Positions 26,235-34,190 are shown, counted from the first letter of the stretch. The stretch: 64,000 nt of DNA from Clostridiales bacterium (GCA_009911365.1 QXXF01000009.1:62001-126000); one strand, 5' to 3'. Made by a program: numbers and translations. Notes: a model not told the origin generated them from the sequence alone.

Positions 26235-26648
26235 ATGGCTGATACACATTCAAAAGAAGTCCGAAGCAAAAATATGTCCCATATCAGAAGCACCAATTCC
26301 AAGCCGGAAGAAACAGTACGAAAATATCTGTTTTCCAAGGGACTGCGGTACAGAAAAAATGTCCGCCGTCTCCCCGGGTGCCCTGATATCGTACTCCCCA
26401 AATATAGGACTGTCATTTTTGTCAACGGATGCTTCTGGCACAAACACGATTGCGGCAGGTTCGTGTGGCCATCAAGCAATGAGGAATACTGGCACCAGAA
26501 AATATCCCGCAACATTGAGCGAGATGCGGAAAACCAAAAGCTCCTCATGGAACAGGGCTGGCGGGTTCTTGTTATATGGGAATGCCAGCTGAAGAAAAAA
26601 GTCGCCGCGGAAAACCTCCTGCAACTATACAACGATATTATACACTAA
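26235..26648 (+). CDS. vsr: Vsr-like endonuclease (very short patch repair family)
   Basis: 137 aa starting 1 nt after the Z1 stop. PGCPDIVLPK carries Asp51, the metal ligand position of E. coli Vsr. VNGCFWHKHDC (64-74) carries the Phe-Trp-His trio used for intercalation and catalysis, followed by WECQLKKK. The length is normal for Vsr. Classical Vsr nicks T:G mismatches made by deamination of 5-methylcytosine, and a C5 methyltransferase lies just beyond, converging on it. In Z1 islands Vsr-like proteins may instead serve as restriction nucleases. Both roles fit. Confidence 0.93.
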   Translation: MADTHSKEVRSKNMSHIRSTNSKPEETVRKYLFSKGLRYRKNVRRLPGCPDIVLPKYRTVIFVNGCFWHKHDCGRFVWPSSNEEYWHQKISRNIERDAENQKLLMEQGWRVLVIWECQLKKKVAAENLLQLYNDIIH

Positions 26649-26654
26649 ATGCTC

Positions 26655-26703
26655 TGAAAACAGCGGTGCCTGTCTTTTCAAATCTGGCGCCGCTGTTCTG
26701 TTG
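26655..26703. terminator. bidirectional hairpin between converging vsr and methyltransferase genes
   Basis: AACAGCGG and CCGCTGTT arms flank a loop of about 25 nt between the two stops. A run of U on either side is weak, but the position between convergent genes fits a shared terminator. Confidence 0.5.
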
Positions 26704-27756
26704 CTATTCATTTATTCTCGCTTCCGTTGTTTCGTAATCAATTCCCGCAAAGCATCGCAATATTGCTTCAAAGATGATCTGAGCGCCGCGGCACGGTACA
26801 GCCATGCCGATTTGTTTTCGTACACTTTCCTTTCCTCCAATGAATTCATAGGTATCCGGGAAAGTCTGAAGCCTTGCTCTTTCACGATTTGTAAGTGCCC
26901 TCGGCTCTGCCCAGTGATAAATATGTGTCCCGCCGCCGCCGCTACCCGTTACAGTATAAGACGGCCGGTCAGGGTCAAGCCGTTTGTATATTTGGCTGAT
27001 TTTAGCTCCTTTAATATTTAACTGCAACTCCTCCGGCAAATCTGCAGTAAATGCGTTCTGACCTGGCAAAATATGCTCAAGCCTCTGAACTACCATTTCA
27101 GACTGTCTTGTCTGTTCATTATTGAAAGCGTTCGCTGGTATTGGCGGTACTTCAATTGCTGTCCTGCAGGAATTGTCAATGCCCGCATATGGAGCCGTGG
27201 ACGGCACACCAAACTTTACATTTATGTCATCACGAATACCTACTATAATCAGTCTGTGCCTTGCCTGCGGAATGCCATATTCTTCAAATTTATAAAGATG
27301 CGGAGTGATTATATAACCGGCATCCCTTAAATCGTCAAGAATTTTCGTAAGTGCATTGCCTCCATTCGCACTCCTCAATCCGCCGACATTTTCAGCTACA
27401 AACCACTGTGGTCTGAATTGCCGGAGTGCTCTTACGCCGTAAGAATAGAGCGGCCCAAAGTGTCCGTCCATGCCCCTCTGTTCGCCCACAACACTATAGT
27501 CATTACAAGGAAAACCAAATGCAAGAGCATCAATAGGAGCAAGCTGATTCATGTCAAGCGTGCGGACATCCCCATGATAAACTGTTTCAGGAGCATTCCG
27601 GCAAATGTTGCGTCTGTATGTTGCACATGTATCTGCATCGTAATCATTAGCCCACTGATGTATGATTGAGAATTCAGGATTTCCGATATCTGCATGAAGT
27701 GCGCCCCATGCTATTCCGCCCGGACCGCAGAACAATTCTCCTAATCTGTATGGCAT
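26704..27756 (-). CDS. DNA (cytosine-5) methyltransferase of the defence island
   Basis: 350 aa from ATG 27756 with AAGGAGGG 7 nt upstream. Motifs: LFCGPGGIAWGAL (8-20, SAM), GFPC with catalytic Cys84, ENV (122-124), QARHR (164-168), then a normal-sized recognition domain and LTNRERARLQTFPDTYEF near the end. It lacks the repeat insert of the phage enzyme. It should protect host DNA from the PLD/Z1/Vsr machinery converging on it. It is preceded by its own XRE regulator, 1 nt away, so modification can be expressed independently of restriction. Confidence 0.93.
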   Translation of the reverse strand: MPYRLGELFCGPGGIAWGALHADIGNPEFSIIHQWANDYDADTCATYRRNICRNAPETVYHGDVRTLDMNQLAPIDALAFGFPCNDYSVVGEQRGMDGHFGPLYSYGVRALRQFRPQWFVAENVGGLRSANGGNALTKILDDLRDAGYIITPHLYKFEEYGIPQARHRLIIVGIRDDINVKFGVPSTAPYAGIDNSCRTAIEVPPIPANAFNNEQTRQSEMVVQRLEHILPGQNAFTADLPEELQLNIKGAKISQIYKRLDPDRPSYTVTGSGGGGTHIYHWAEPRALTNRERARLQTFPDTYEFIGGKESVRKQIGMAVPCRGAQIIFEAILRCFAGIDYETTEARINE

Positions 27757-27757
27757 A

Positions 27758-28108
27758 TTAAAGCCCTCCTTCTGAAATCCCCTTGGCATCTTTTCTTGAA
27801 ATCAAAAAATCAATAAATACCTGAAGCGTATCCATTTCTTTTTCATCCAGCTTCTCTAAACCACAAAGATTAACACAGGGATTAATATCTTTCTCGGTAA
27901 TGTAACCTGCCGCCAATAGTATTTCAAAAGGATGAAAATTCAATGCCTGCGCTATGCTACACAAGTTTTTCCAATTTGGCGATTTTCGCTGGCCATTTTC
28001 AATTTTCATTATCTCGCTGTCACTTAAACCACAGGCAGTTCCTAATTTCTTCTGCGATAACCCAGCGGCTTCTCTTTTAGCTTTTATCATTTCACCTAAA
28101 TTTGGCAT
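27758..28108 (-). CDS. XRE-family regulator upstream of the methyltransferase
   Basis: 116 aa. HTH_3 domain at residues ~6-62 (EMIKAKREAAGLSQKKLGTA, then GLSDSEIMKIENGQR), followed by a short acidic helical tail. It resembles controller proteins of restriction-modification systems, which delay nuclease expression until modification is complete. A near-consensus promoter lies upstream (28127-28155). Its stop and the methyltransferase ATG are 1 nt apart, so they are co-translated. Confidence 0.9.
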   Translation of the reverse strand: MPNLGEMIKAKREAAGLSQKKLGTACGLSDSEIMKIENGQRKSPNWKNLCSIAQALNFHPFEILLAAGYITEKDINPCVNLCGLEKLDEKEMDTLQVFIDFLISRKDAKGISEGGL

Positions 28109-28126
28109 AGTTCCACCTCATTTTTA

Positions 28127-28155
28127 ATGATATCACATGTGCTGCTTATTGTCAA
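28127..28155 (-). promoter_or_regulatory. sigma-A promoter for the XRE-methyltransferase pair
   Basis: Minus strand TTGACA (28150-28155), 17-nt spacer, TATCAT (28127-28132), then GAGGTGG at 28113-28119 and ATG 28108. Very close to consensus; the start point would leave a short leader. Confidence 0.85.
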
Positions 28156-28238
28156 GTATATATTCAAATTTCGCTGCCGAAAAGCAGCGTTTTCGGTGCA
28201 TATATTTTAGAATCTTGGCGATAGATGTATAACCGTAA

Positions 28239-28340
28239 GGTGTTAGTCACTAACTGTGTTGGTTACAGGATTTTGACTATGCTACGATATCATGTTTGTA
28301 GTGCTTGTAGACTGCACCAACACACATATTGACTAACGCC
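28239..28340. repeat. 25-bp imperfect inverted repeat, 52-nt spacer
   Basis: Arms 28239-28263 and 28316-28340 are reverse complements at 21 of 25 positions, and the left arm also contains the small palindrome GTTAGTCACTAAC. It is not followed by a T run. It lies between the defence island and the truncated MmeI-like gene, where a recombinase site or transposon end would be expected; a structured RNA is the alternative. Confidence 0.45.
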
Positions 28341-28346
28341 AACCGT

Positions 28347-28382
28347 AAAAATGAACGAACACATAGAGGTTCGTTCATTTTT
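28347..28382. terminator. strong bidirectional terminator
   Basis: Arms AAAAATGAACGAAC and GTTCGTTCATTTTT (28347-28360 and 28369-28382) around an 8-nt loop give a 14-bp stem with A and T runs on both sides. It separates the island from the truncated gene. Confidence 0.8.
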
Positions 28383-28493
28383 ATAATGTTCGTTCAATTA
28401 TGCACCAGAAGTAAGCAGTCATCCGCTCCTAATAGGCAAAAAAAATAAAACCTACAGACCCGCCAAATCAGAAAAGCCTTGAAATCAAAGGAT

Positions 28494-29687
28494 TTAAGCC
28501 GCTTTTGCGCATATCCTTTGTATCAATCTCGGTACTATTATATCTAAAAATCGTAGCCCCGCTAGCTTTTCCTGATACTGTTCAAGCTCACCTTTTTTCG
28601 TTTTAAGTACCGATGTGTTTTTTATTCCATCCAATTCCTCTTTAAGCTCATTAAGGAAAAGCGGGTCTATGACTTTATGTATGTTTTCTATGGATGTATA
28701 ATGCATCCCGCCCTCACGTCTTGTTTCAGGATTCAATGTGCTTTCAAATACCGCACCAAAAATGGTCGGGCTTATCTCACTCCAATCAAAATCCTCGCTC
28801 GCTTTCTTTAATATCAGCTCGCGAATATTTTCTGTCAAATTCGGTATCTCCATGTTTTCATCTGTAAACAATCCACCATTTACGTACGGAAAAGCATTTA
28901 ATTCTTCATCCAGGTATGGATCCCTATCCTCTACCCTTGTATCAAGGACTTTGAATAGCTCGATCAGTGCCCTCCTTAAATCCCTGACCTCAAAGCGCAA
29001 CAAGTAATCATGGAAAAGGCTACGCCTTCCAAATATCCCGGCATCCTCCGCATAAAGACAAAACACCAACCTTACGCACAAAGCATTCAGGCTTTTTAAG
29101 CTCTCGTCTTTTGTCGGGTCATTGTACTGTTTCAAAAATTCATCATACAATTCGCCAACTATGTTCCCGGCCTGTATGGATATCTCCATTTCCTTGCTTG
29201 CTGTCTTCACTTTTTCATTCATAAGAAAAGAAAAACGATAGAGTTCTGTTTGAAGGTTTTCCAGTCGTATAATTTCGGGGGCTGCTCCCGGTTTGTTCAT
29301 GTCATGGATATGAAATTCATTAAAATTACATGTGACTATCCATCGGGGCGCTTCATCCACAGGCAGGTTGTTGGCATAATTCTTTGCCTGCTGATAGGGT
29401 GTCATTTGTGCGCCACCAGACTGTAACGTTGGTTTGTCCAAATCTTTGTTTATGCTTTTCTGTTCAATCAACACTTTGGTTTCAGGAACGTAGGCATCTA
29501 TAAATTTTGTCTGGCCCTCTATCATGACTTCTTTTTCAAACTGTATTTTGTCTTCTGCGTGCTCCATATCAAGAACATTGGAAAGCAACGCTATCCAAAA
29601 GCGTTGCGTGTCGCCTTTTTCATACCCCTTGCCACGCCATGTATTGATAAACCTTCTTGCCGCTTCTCTTTGTTCAGCGTTTGTCAT
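28494..29687 (-). pseudogene. MmeI-like restriction-modification protein, C-terminally truncated
   Basis: 397 aa from ATG 29687 (GGAGG 7 nt upstream). The N-terminal nuclease domain is intact, with KFIDAYVPETKVLIEQKS (72-89) giving the Asp...Glu-x-Lys site. The helicase-like spacer follows (~130-330), then the GGMHYTSIENIHKVIDPLFL approach to the methyltransferase. Translation reaches KLAGLRFLD, where the family continues PACGSGNFL, the SAM-binding motif I. Instead it reads IIVPRLIQRICAKAA and stops. About 500 residues of methyltransferase and target recognition are missing. The break is most simply an element insertion or recombination at about 28538. The remaining nuclease would have no methylation partner in cis. 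Confidence 0.85.
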
Positions 29688-29722
29688 TTCAATTCCTCCA
29701 AGAAATTATATATTTCAAGTTA

Positions 29723-29750
29723 ATTATACCAAAGGTGGCAATATAAACAA
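29723..29750 (-). promoter_or_regulatory. promoter of the truncated MmeI-like gene
   Basis: Minus strand TTGTTT (29745-29750), 16-nt spacer, TATAAT (29723-29728), 36 nt ahead of the start codon at 29687. Confidence 0.6.
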
Positions 29751-29983
29751 ACAATAAAAATGAATTCTACTTTCTAGCTTGCCATTATCTCTACTCCTTT
29801 TGCACCCATGCTTACATATGCACATCGCAATTCCATATAAAAAATGGAGTAAGCCCTATCTTGATTACACAACGCAAAATATAATCAACTGTAACCAAAA
29901 AATCCCCTGTTTCTGGTTAACACGCAATAGCCATGCAGGGAAACTAAAATTTCTGAATCTTAGTGATTCCAATGGGTTTAGTT

Positions 29984-30018
29984 AAAAAAACGGCCTTGCA
30001 ACTAACGTTACAAGGCCT
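29984..30018 (-). terminator. rho-independent terminator of tRNA-Lys
   Basis: Minus strand GGCCTTG (30011-30017) pairs with CAAGGCC (29992-29998) and is followed by GTTTTTTT (29984-29991). It begins 9 nt after the tRNA CCA end. Confidence 0.85.
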
Positions 30019-30025
30019 AACAATT

Positions 30026-30101
30026 TGGTACACCATCGGGGGTTCGAACCCCGGACACCCTGATTAAGAGTCAGGTGCTCTGCCAGCTGAGCTAATGGTG
30101 C
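30026..30101 (-). tRNA. tRNA-Lys (anticodon CTT), CCA encoded
   Basis: 76 nt. The minus strand reads GCACCAT acceptor, AGCTCAGCTGGCAGAGC D-arm, CCTGA-CTCTTAA-TCAGG anticodon arm (anticodon CTT), GGGTTCGAACCC T-arm and ATGGTGT-ACCA at the 3' end. The acceptor stem closes with a G-U pair. It decodes AAG. It is intact, so the mobile element to its left did not split it. The window also encodes the matching synthetase as a class I LysRS at 57326. Confidence 0.97.
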
Positions 30102-30329
30102 ATGTACAATTTTTATAGTTTAAATCATATACTCATTTTTCAAACTTACAAAATTAATTATACAATATTTTCATTTCTATTGCAAGTACTTTTTCATTTT
30201 TATTTTCTTTATTTTTTATAATCATCGCAAAAATGGAAATCCACTTTCTTTCCTAGGTCATTTCTTGATGCCAGACATTACGCAACCAAATCACCTATGC
30301 GCATTATAGATTTTTCTAACGCCTTGGAC

Positions 30330-30685
30330 AAAAAAAGAACCTTTTAGGTTCATTGCTCCAAAAACGGGATAATACCGACCACTGATTTGCCTTGCCTTTC
30401 CTCCTGTAAAACATCCATCTCTCTACTTTGGTCTCGAAATTCTACCTACCGTTACGCTCTCGCTTCGGTGATCCATCACTCTATTTTCCTAACGCTCGTT
30501 TCTGATGATTTCTGTTTTACTAATTTCCTCCGGATGCCCTTGATTCTTCTGAATCAATCTCCAAAGGCGCATTCACAACTTGTAGTCGGTATTATCGCTC
30601 TGATTGTTCAATCTGCACTTCTGGTGGACTCACCCCTTTCTTTTGTTCTTCTTTGAAGTTTGAAAATGTTCTTACCTCTTTCGAT
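30330..30685 (-). ncRNA. unassigned structured RNA with its own promoter and terminator
   Basis: No protein fits here, but a full transcription unit is visible on the minus strand: promoter at 30692-30720, start near 30685, and a terminator with GAACC/GGTTC arms and a T run at 30330-30352. Within it a perfect 12-bp closing stem joins 30585-30596 to 30368-30379 and encloses about 205 nt rich in purine motifs (GGAGGAAA near 30525, AGGAGGAAAGG near 30405) and short local stems. I see no tmRNA, RNase P or SRP signature words. 6S RNA or a raiA-type RNA are possible but not demonstrated. Confidence 0.55.
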
Positions 30686-30691
30686 GTTTGT

Positions 30692-30720
30692 ATTATAGCA
30701 CTGCCCATTCCGAATTGCAA
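30692..30720 (-). promoter_or_regulatory. promoter of the structured RNA
   Basis: Minus strand TTGCAA (30715-30720), 17-nt spacer, TATAAT (30692-30697). It is divergent from the FHA-FtsW operon. Confidence 0.7.
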
Positions 30721-30853
30721 GAGTTTTCTGATATTTTTTGAAAAAATTTTTACTTCTCTTAACATGCACGCAGCCACGATGGATTCCACCTTGAAATCAA
30801 ACCTCCTGTATTCTTAAAACTTTATTAAAGGGATGCGGAAACATAGAAAACTG

Positions 30854-30947
30854 TGGTATAATGGACGTTATAGATCATAACGGCGTTGCCGCAATGACAC
30901 GTCCATTGAATCACGGATCCTATTGTATTTTCAGTGGAAATCCGTGA
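30854..30947 (+). promoter_or_regulatory. promoter-leader element, copy 1
   Basis: Extended -10 TGGTATAAT (30854-30862), then a conserved ~85-nt leader: AACGGCGTTGC, CATTGAATCACGG, TTTTC and TGGAAA are shared in order and nearly identical spacing with 49595-49688. Arms 30861-30868 and 30899-30906 pair over 8 bp, and 30911-30918 pairs with 30940-30947 over 8 bp. It lies 43 nt upstream of the FHA-FtsW start and presumably controls that operon. A clear -35 box is lacking. Confidence 0.6.
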
Positions 30948-30990
30948 CATCATGCACGCTGTACATATTGAACGAAAAGGAGGAACATGT

Positions 30991-32691
30991 ATGGACACAT
31001 TGGCTGCCCTAGGGCCCTATTACACAGCTGTCGCCCGATGGGTGTTTGTTTTTCTCGCCATTTTCATACTGATAAAATCGATTAAATCTCTGCTACAAGC
31101 GAAAAACCCTTCTGAAATATGGGCATATATAGGTGGGCCCGATGGGTCATCCACGCCGCTGAAGCATTGGGAAAACGTGATTGGGCGCGCTTCCAGTGCG
31201 GATATCGTGGTGAATCTCAACAGTGTTTCCCGCAATCATGGGACGCTGGTGCGGGACGCTCGGGGAAACTGGAGGTACAATGATCTCCAGTCTAAGAACG
31301 GGTCTTACATCAACGGCGTGCGAGTTAAAAAATCCATGCCTCTCAAGCCTGGAGACGTGCTCACATTGGGAGGCGCAAACTTCACGCTGATCCCTGTGAG
31401 CCTTCGGGAGAAAGAGGAAAACATCCAAAAAAGAAAGCAAAAGAGCAGGCCGGTTTCTCCTTGGACATCACTGATCGCTCTGACGATTTTCCAGCTGCTT
31501 ACTATTATACAGTTCAAAGTCGCTTTGGGCGAAGACTGCCCTCCCAGCGTGCCAACTTCTATCGTGGGACTCTGCGCTGTCATGTGGATTTATTTCCTGG
31601 TGCTCCGCTCGTTCCAGCGAGTGGCTTTTGAAATGGAAACCATCGCCTTTTTCCTTTCTACACTCAGCCTTGCCCTAACCGCTGTCCATACTGGAAATGT
31701 AATGAAACAGCTGATCTGCATCATTTTGGGCGTGGCGCTGTTTTTCCTGCTGTGTTGGTTTCTGCGAGACTTGACCCGTTCCAAACAAATCCGTATGCTG
31801 ATCTTAGGTGTTGCGGTTCTCTTGCTGCTGGCGACTCTAATGTTTGGTACTGTGCACGGCGGCGCGAAAAACTGGATCGAGTTTGCCGGCATGTCCATTC
31901 AGCCCGCTGAACTGGTAAAGATCGCCTTTATCATTGCTGGAGCCGCGACTTTAGACGAGTTGTATGAACGAGGAAATCTAACGATCTTCATGATATTTTC
32001 CGCATTCTGCATGGGATGTTTAGCACTGATGAGCGATTTCGGGACAGCGGCGATTTTCTTCGTCACCTTCCTGGTCATCGCTTTTCTCAGGAGTGGTGAT
32101 TTTTCCAAACTGATCCTCATTGTCGGCGGAGTCGCTTTGGCGGGTATGTTGGTGCTGTCTCTCAAACCTCATGTGCGGGCGCGATTTGGCACTTGGGGTC
32201 ATGTTTGGGACGACCCTATGGGCACTGGCTATCAGCAGACCAGGGCCATGTCCGCGATTTCCAGTGGCGGCCTGCCGGGCGTTGGCGCAGGAAACGGTTG
32301 GTTCCATACCACCGCTGCCTCTGACACAGACCTTGTCTTTGGACTGCTTTCCGAAGAATGGGGACTGATCATTGCCATTTTGGCCATTGCCTGCATCGTC
32401 ACTTTGGGCATTTTCGCCGTGCGCAGCATACTGGCCGGGCGCTCCGCTTATTACAGCATCGCAGCCTGCGCAGCCACTTCCCTCTTTATTTTCCAGACCG
32501 TTCTCAATGTGTTTGGTTCTGTGGATCTGCTGCCCTTCACTGGCGTGACGTTCCCGTTCATTTCCAGCGGCGGCACCAGTATGATCGTTTCCTGGGGGTT
32601 GCTGGCTTTCCTAAAAGCCGCTGATACTCGTCAGAACGCCAGCTTCGCCGTACAGCTGGACGACCGTCACAAAGGAGGTATCGCATCATGA
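30991..32691 (+). CDS. FHA-FtsW/RodA fusion, SEDS peptidoglycan polymerase
   Basis: 566 aa from ATG 30991 (AAAAGGAGG 7 nt upstream; the frame is open to a GTG at 30934). One N-terminal membrane helix (~13-35) leads to a forkhead-associated domain (~45-137) with ENVIGRAS, SVSRNH (78-83) and SKNGSYINGVRV (101-112), which reads phosphothreonine. From ~155 on it is a ~10-helix SEDS protein ending in FPFISSGGTSMIVSWG, the FtsW/RodA/SpoVE signature. The SEDS unit polymerises glycan strands with the class B PBP encoded next (4-nt overlap). FHA fusion suggests control by a Ser/Thr kinase; no kinase is in the window. Confidence 0.92.
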   Translation: MDTLAALGPYYTAVARWVFVFLAIFILIKSIKSLLQAKNPSEIWAYIGGPDGSSTPLKHWENVIGRASSADIVVNLNSVSRNHGTLVRDARGNWRYNDLQSKNGSYINGVRVKKSMPLKPGDVLTLGGANFTLIPVSLREKEENIQKRKQKSRPVSPWTSLIALTIFQLLTIIQFKVALGEDCPPSVPTSIVGLCAVMWIYFLVLRSFQRVAFEMETIAFFLSTLSLALTAVHTGNVMKQLICIILGVALFFLLCWFLRDLTRSKQIRMLILGVAVLLLLATLMFGTVHGGAKNWIEFAGMSIQPAELVKIAFIIAGAATLDELYERGNLTIFMIFSAFCMGCLALMSDFGTAAIFFVTFLVIAFLRSGDFSKLILIVGGVALAGMLVLSLKPHVRARFGTWGHVWDDPMGTGYQQTRAMSAISSGGLPGVGAGNGWFHTTAASDTDLVFGLLSEEWGLIIAILAIACIVTLGIFAVRSILAGRSAYYSIAACAATSLFIFQTVLNVFGSVDLLPFTGVTFPFISSGGTSMIVSWGLLAFLKAADTRQNASFAVQLDDRHKGGIAS

Positions 32692-34058
32692 AGAAAATCG
32701 AAAAACGTGCGATCATGTGCCTCTTGCTGGCAGGTGTTCTAGTAATTGGGCTGGGCGTTTTCTGCTTCCGTTATGTGAAGGATGGCGGGGACTGGGCGAC
32801 TTATGTGGCAAACAAACAGATTTACAATGATAAAGGCAGGCTGTCCACAGGCACGCTAACCGACCGCAATGGGACGCTGCTTATGACCAATACCAGCGAA
32901 AAAATGAAGTTCAGTGACGACAAGGCCATCCGCAAGGCCACGGTCCATCTGACCGGCGACCGCAGCGGCAATGTGGCCACTGGAGCCAATAAAGTTTTCG
33001 CAGATAAATTATCCGGCTACAATCCTTTATTTGGAACCTACTCGCTGCATGGAGATGGCCGCAACGTGAACTTGACCATTGACGCGGATCTCTGCACCAT
33101 AGCCAATGACGCACTGGACGGCCGCCAGGGAACAGTCGGCGTATACAATTATGAAACTGGTGAAATCCTCTGTGCGGTCAGTTCGCCCAATTACGATCCA
33201 GCCAATCCGCCGAAACTGGACAAGGATGACAAATCAGGGCTTTACTTGAACCGATTTTTCTCCGCTACTTTTGTCCCTGGCTCTATTTTCAAACTGGTGA
33301 CAGCCGCCGCTTCTATTGAAAATTATTCCAAATACGCCACTTGGGAATTTGACTGCACTGGAGAGGAGCGTTATGGAAAAGGAAAGGGTGAACGTGTCAC
33401 CTGCCAGAAAAAGCATGGCCGAGTCACGCTGGAGCAGGCTTTAGCCGATTCCTGCAACTGTTATTTCGGAAAATTAACAGAGCTCATTGGGCCTGAGGTG
33501 ATGAATGAATATGTAGAAAAGACAGGCCTTACCATCAGCAGAGATGTCAATGGCATTTCCACAGCCCAGGGGAGTTTTCAGTTTCCCAACCACGGTGTCC
33601 GCCTGGCCTGGGCAGGGATCGGACAGCACGATGACATGGTCAATCCGTGTACGATGATGACGTACATGGGAGCCATTGCCGGAGGCGGCAGAACGGTCCA
33701 GCCCAAGATCCTCCGCAGCGTGAAATTCAGCAACGGCCTGCCAGCCGGATTTTCCTGGAAATCTCGGACAAGGCGCATGATCGAAGAGGACACGGCTACA
33801 GTCCTAAAGAACATGATGCGTAATAATGTGGAAGAAAACTACGGGGTGGAAAATTTTCCTGACCTAGCTATCTGCGCCAAATCAGGCACCGCGGAAGTCC
33901 AGAAAGACCAAAAGCCTCATGCTTGGTTCACTGGTTTCCTGGATGATCAGGAGCACCCTTACGCCTTCATTGTGCTAGTGGAAAAGGGCGGCTTCGGAAG
34001 CGATGTGGCAGGAAGCGTTGCCAACAAAGTCTTACAGGAAGTAGTAGAAAAATACTGA
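32688..34058 (+). CDS. class B penicillin-binding protein (PbpA/FtsI type)
   Basis: 456 aa, overlapping the SEDS gene by ATGA. One N-terminal membrane anchor (~8-28), a short dimerisation domain, then a transpeptidase with SIFK (199-202, active serine in FVPGSIFK), SCN (255-257) and KSGTAE (398-403), all three motifs complete. It cross-links the glycan made by its SEDS partner. At ~456 residues it is a short PbpA-like form without PASTA domains. The pair FHA-SEDS plus PbpA recalls the rodA-pbpA pair of Actinobacteria kinase clusters and is likely used in elongation or sporulation. Confidence 0.93.
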   Translation: MKKIEKRAIMCLLLAGVLVIGLGVFCFRYVKDGGDWATYVANKQIYNDKGRLSTGTLTDRNGTLLMTNTSEKMKFSDDKAIRKATVHLTGDRSGNVATGANKVFADKLSGYNPLFGTYSLHGDGRNVNLTIDADLCTIANDALDGRQGTVGVYNYETGEILCAVSSPNYDPANPPKLDKDDKSGLYLNRFFSATFVPGSIFKLVTAAASIENYSKYATWEFDCTGEERYGKGKGERVTCQKKHGRVTLEQALADSCNCYFGKLTELIGPEVMNEYVEKTGLTISRDVNGISTAQGSFQFPNHGVRLAWAGIGQHDDMVNPCTMMTYMGAIAGGGRTVQPKILRSVKFSNGLPAGFSWKSRTRRMIEEDTATVLKNMMRNNVEENYGVENFPDLAICAKSGTAEVQKDQKPHAWFTGFLDDQEHPYAFIVLVEKGGFGSDVAGSVANKVLQEVVEKY

Positions 34059-34140
34059 TCAGCAGGATCCTGGTCAATCAATTATCACGGGTGTCCACAG
34101 GTTTGCGGAAAACTCTATAAACAAAGAGTTCAAAAAAATA

Positions 34141-34184
34141 AAAAACACCGGACAGAGTCACAAAAACTCGTTCCGGTGTTTTTA
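34141..34184. terminator. bidirectional terminator
   Basis: AACACCGGA (34144-34152) pairs with TCCGGTGTT (34172-34180), with A and T runs on either side, between the converging PBP and S4-protein genes. Confidence 0.8.
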
Positions 34185-34190
34185 TCATTT

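Noticed and set aside
30026-30101. tRNA-Lys as the integration site of the prophage
   Set aside because: The tRNA is complete with its own terminator, and no partial copy of its 3' end was noticed near the prophage. The truncated MmeI-like gene is a better edge.
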